Below the pieces are notes generated by a model. That model did no database searches. It saw nothing but the letters and a program-made list of their open reading frames with translations, and was not told the DNA's origin. From Candidatus Acidianus copahuensis (GTDB taxonomy: Archaea; Thermoproteota; Thermoprotei_A; Sulfolobales; Sulfolobaceae): a stretch of 64,000 nucleotides of DNA. Shown one piece after another: positions 62,130 to 64,000 of the stretch. The number at the start of each line of letters is the position of its first letter. Within the stretch, counting starts at the first letter, position 1. Position numbers and translations under genes: made by a program. The stretch is from assembly GCF_000632495.1 (NCBI RefSeq), contig NZ_JFZT01000039.1, forward strand, positions 300,501 through 364,500. Reading direction: 5' to 3'.

Positions 62130-62543
62130 ATGCCAACAGTTTCCGTACTGCCAGACACTGTATTAGAAAAAGTGCGTATCGACGTAAAGGCAAGGATGGG
62201 AAAAGAGATAGTAGTTGATGGAATTCAATTTGCTAAATTTAATCCGAATGTATTGGCGTTTGTAAGGGCCGGAAGTAATGTTATATTTGTGAATGAAATT
62301 CCATACTATAGAATTGTTAATAATACTCAATACGCATATGAATACCTGTACGTAATTCTACTTCATGAATACCTTCATTTGTTAGGGATAGCCGATGAAA
62401 GGGAGGTTAGAAGAATAACTATGGAATTAGTGAAAGAAAACTTTTCAGAGACTAGTTATGCATTTAGATTATCTTCGAATTTAGCGTTTCCTGAGGACGT
62501 TGAATTAATGAAGGATAGAAGATTTATCCATACATATATGTAA
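62130..62543 (+). CDS. Small HExxHxxGxxD zinc metallopeptidase-like protein
   Basis: 137 residues. HEYLHLLGIAD at 79-89 gives the complete pattern HExxHxxGxxD (His79, Glu80, His83, Gly86, Asp89), the zinc-site pattern of metzincin-type and related minigluzincin proteases. It has no signal peptide and is preceded by a VNEIPYY strand as in minimal metallopeptidases. No partner gene. Substrate unknown; it might process a cytoplasmic protein. ATCAAAAGC and TTTATTT elements precede the ATG. Confidence 0.65.
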   Translation: MPTVSVLPDTVLEKVRIDVKARMGKEIVVDGIQFAKFNPNVLAFVRAGSNVIFVNEIPYYRIVNNTQYAYEYLYVILLHEYLHLLGIADEREVRRITMELVKENFSETSYAFRLSSNLAFPEDVELMKDRRFIHTYM

Positions 62544-63540
62544 AATTTTCATTTACTTATCATTTATGAACGCATCTATTCCTTCATATTTAGTATATAT
62601 CTCTAACACGTTATTACGTTTAAATATAGCATCATCATCTGAAACAATAGTGCTTTCGTCTTTAAGCATTGAAGGAAAGCATAAATATCCCCTTTTTATC
62701 AAATTTTATGTTGTTAGGATTTTTATTGTATAATCTCTTGGGAAATTGTTGTAAAGTTTTCTGATTATTAATTCTAGGAATTTTATTCTTTATATATAAT
62801 ATGTAAATTAAAGGAAGAGCAGGTAAAACGTAAATAATGTTTCTAAATATAAGACTAACTACTATAAAGCACGGTATTGTATACAATATTGCAATCGTAA
62901 TCGCTTTTTTTAAAAGGTTTTTCTAATGCCTTAAAAAGCTAATCTTAATAAAATGCACCAACTTTTATTAGCTTAGCTCGTTAGTTCTATTTAACTTGCT
63001 GTTTCATAGATACTACAGCGTGAAGTCTAAGACCATTTTCTAAAACTAATATAGTATTTCAATATAATTTGAAAAAATAATCATAAACTACGATGATTTA
63101 ACATATGAGTTAATTCTACTATATTTAAAATAAATGTATCTGTAAACTTATGGTAAATATAAAAACCGTTTAAATAGCCTCCTACTAAAAAGTGATGTGT
63201 AGAGGTTAAGGTTTTTGGAGAGCATGCCTTAGGTTTCTCATTTTGTTCATGGTATAGTTATAACTCCTTAACCACAAAATAAAGGCGGAACAATACAAAG
63301 TATAATACTTTCCACATTAGGCCCCAAAGTTTGGCTAACTTTAGATTTGGATTTAGAATAAAAGGATCTAAATACTACATTTTCAACTCAAGAGGTTTTA
63401 ACAGTTTTTCAGTTTTCTGCAGTTAGTGTATCTTTGCCATTTTAATCACTATATCCTAGCTTTGATAGTACCTCCTTAAAAAGAGAGTTATTTTTATAAA
63501 AATAAAAAATTAAATGGAAGTGGTTATAACTTGCGTTTAG
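62544..63540. other. Decayed gene-poor region of about 1 kb
   Basis: No intact gene. Fragments seen: a 38-codon - strand frame (62669-62553) reading STIVSDDDAIFKRNNVLEIY and IDAFINDK, like the end of a PIN-domain protein; a - strand membrane-like piece (62931-62662) reading AITIAILYTIPCFIVVSLIF with no good start; and a + strand piece near 63289-63360 reading GTIQSIILSTLGPKVWLTLD. All look like relics of broken genes. GTTTAAATAGCCTCC at about 63170 is promoter-like. Confidence 0.4.
62553..62669 (-). pseudogene. Fragment resembling a PIN-domain C-terminus
   Basis: The ATG at 62669 opens 38 codons to TAA at 62553. The frame is also open upstream to TTG 62702. Sequence such as VSDDDAIFKRNNV is reminiscent of the last Asp-containing strand of PIN ribonucleases. 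Too short for a full domain, so it is probably a truncated relic; a genuine small protein cannot be excluded. Confidence 0.3.
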
Positions 63541-63903
63541 CTAAAAAACAAGAATGCTCTTTGCTGTCGAGCTCTTATACGCGAATTCTGAAACTCCACT
63601 TACTTTCACTCCTTGAATAAGATCTTCCTCTCCTATTCCTTTCACTTTCATTCCAAATTCACATGCAGCTAGCTCTATGTCGTTCTCTCCTAGTTCTATT
63701 AAATTGTCAACGTAGTACTTTAATGGTTTTACGTTTTCTAGCTTGATTTCTTCTAGTCCCTTTTTTGTTATGCCATTCAAACCGTCCATTGTGAAGAACA
63801 TGTAAATTTTGCTACCAGCAGAAACGTAACCTATTGCTGTAATGAACGCCATGTATAGCTTTTCCCTCTCTCCGGATATTATGAAGAAAGCATAATCAGG
63901 CAA
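63541..63903 (-). CDS. DsrE-family protein (DsrE2-like), distant from the sHdr locus
   Basis: 120 residues with the DsrE fold. Cys81 in IELAACEFGMKVKG lies at the sulfur-binding position, and YMFFTMDGLNGITKKGL matches the DsrE2 region FFTFWGLNSITKKAM of the protein at 9532. Start is TTG at 63903 behind GGTGAG, overlapping the upstream membrane protein gene by 8 bp, so expression is coupled to it. Suggests a second sulfur-transfer unit tied to a membrane protein that continues past the window edge. Confidence 0.75.
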   Translation of the reverse strand: MPDYAFFIISGEREKLYMAFITAIGYVSAGSKIYMFFTMDGLNGITKKGLEEIKLENVKPLKYYVDNLIELGENDIELAACEFGMKVKGIGEEDLIQGVKVSGVSEFAYKSSTAKSILVF

Positions 63904-64000
63904 GAGTTCTCACCTTTATAATATTAACTAATGAGTACCAGAACCACATTAAACAAGCTATTAAACAAGTATATCCTGCCAGTCTTATGGTCATATCCCC
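63896..64000 (-). CDS. C-terminal end of a membrane protein (partial)
   Basis: The - strand frame is open from the window edge to TGA at 63896-63898. The 34 residues visible include a hydrophobic helix (LAGYTCLIACLMWFWYSLV) and end IIKVRTLA. The gene overlaps the DsrE-like gene by 8 bp and carries that gene's ribosome site. Small DsrE-linked membrane proteins and YeeE-type transporters are possible identities, but too little is visible. Confidence 0.5.
   Translation of the reverse strand, partial: GDMTIRLAGYTCLIACLMWFWYSLVNIIKVRTLA

Noticed and set aside
1..64000. CRISPR array, tRNA or rRNA genes
   Set aside because: No regularly spaced repeats of 24-37 bp, no tRNA T-arm consensus in cloverleaf context and no rRNA-like conserved segments were found by reading both strands.

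Overview
The window looks like chromosomal DNA of an aerobic thermoacidophilic archaeon of the order Sulfolobales (Acidianus/Metallosphaera/Sulfolobus type). The evidence is AT-rich sequence, many leaderless genes with a TATA box about 25 bp before the start codon, frequent TTG and GTG starts behind GGTGA-like ribosome sites, a complete sulfur-oxidising Hdr-like (sHdr) locus, Entner-Doudoroff genes, a molybdenum aldehyde oxidoreductase and ESCRT/Cdv-type proteins. The genus was not determined. No rRNA, tRNA or CRISPR array was seen.

Layout. 0.2-5 kb: lipoate operon on the + strand (lipoate ligase, two radical-SAM lipoyl synthase subunits, an M23-like barrel protein, an HDAC-family hydrolase). 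5-9.2 kb, mostly - strand: DUF1641 repeat protein, PIN-like protein, glutaredoxin-like protein, small unknown, Lpd-like flavoprotein, DsrE3-type protein. 9.5-16 kb: dsrE2, tusA, then hdrC1-hdrB1-hdrA-hyp-hdrC2-hdrB2 in canonical sHdr order. Together these form a cytoplasmic route for sulfane sulfur oxidation and its lipoate cofactor supply; the lipoate-binding carrier LbpA itself is not in the window. 16-18 kb: membrane proteins. 18-21.7 kb: decayed IS-like DNA, PadR regulator, SMP-30 lactonase, Lrp-like regulator. 21.8-24.6 kb: unknown repeat protein divergent from a 23-codon peptide gene coupled to a radical SAM-SPASM enzyme. 25-31 kb: trpB2 broken by a frameshift, GH15 glucoamylase-like enzyme, a structured RNA candidate, Old Yellow Enzyme. 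31-35 kb: ABC1 kinase, Hsp20, MBL hydrolase and a membrane protein, flanked by inverted copies of an IS-like sequence. 35-43 kb: glyceraldehyde/aldehyde oxidoreductase, a regulator, a giant S53 protease. 44.8-50.8 kb: an ESCRT-III/Vps4-like module with coiled-coil proteins and a TPR kinase. 50.8-54 kb: MFS transporter and YeeE/YedE sulfur-compound transporter. 54-60 kb: KDG aldolase, gluconate dehydratase, pyruvate oxidase, NDH2-like flavoprotein, Gfo/Idh/MocA dehydrogenase. 60-64 kb: surface beta-propeller protein, small HExxH metalloprotein, decayed DNA, and another DsrE-family protein.

The two most interesting objects are (1) the radical SAM-SPASM maturase whose GTG start overlaps the stop of a 23-codon Cys/Trp-containing peptide gene, a candidate archaeal RiPP system, and (2) a second Cdv-like module (ESCRT-III-like protein, MIT-AAA ATPase, coiled-coil proteins, Ser/Thr kinase) organised around a divergent promoter with a palindrome. 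Most functional names rest on motif recognition by eye; no database search was possible.
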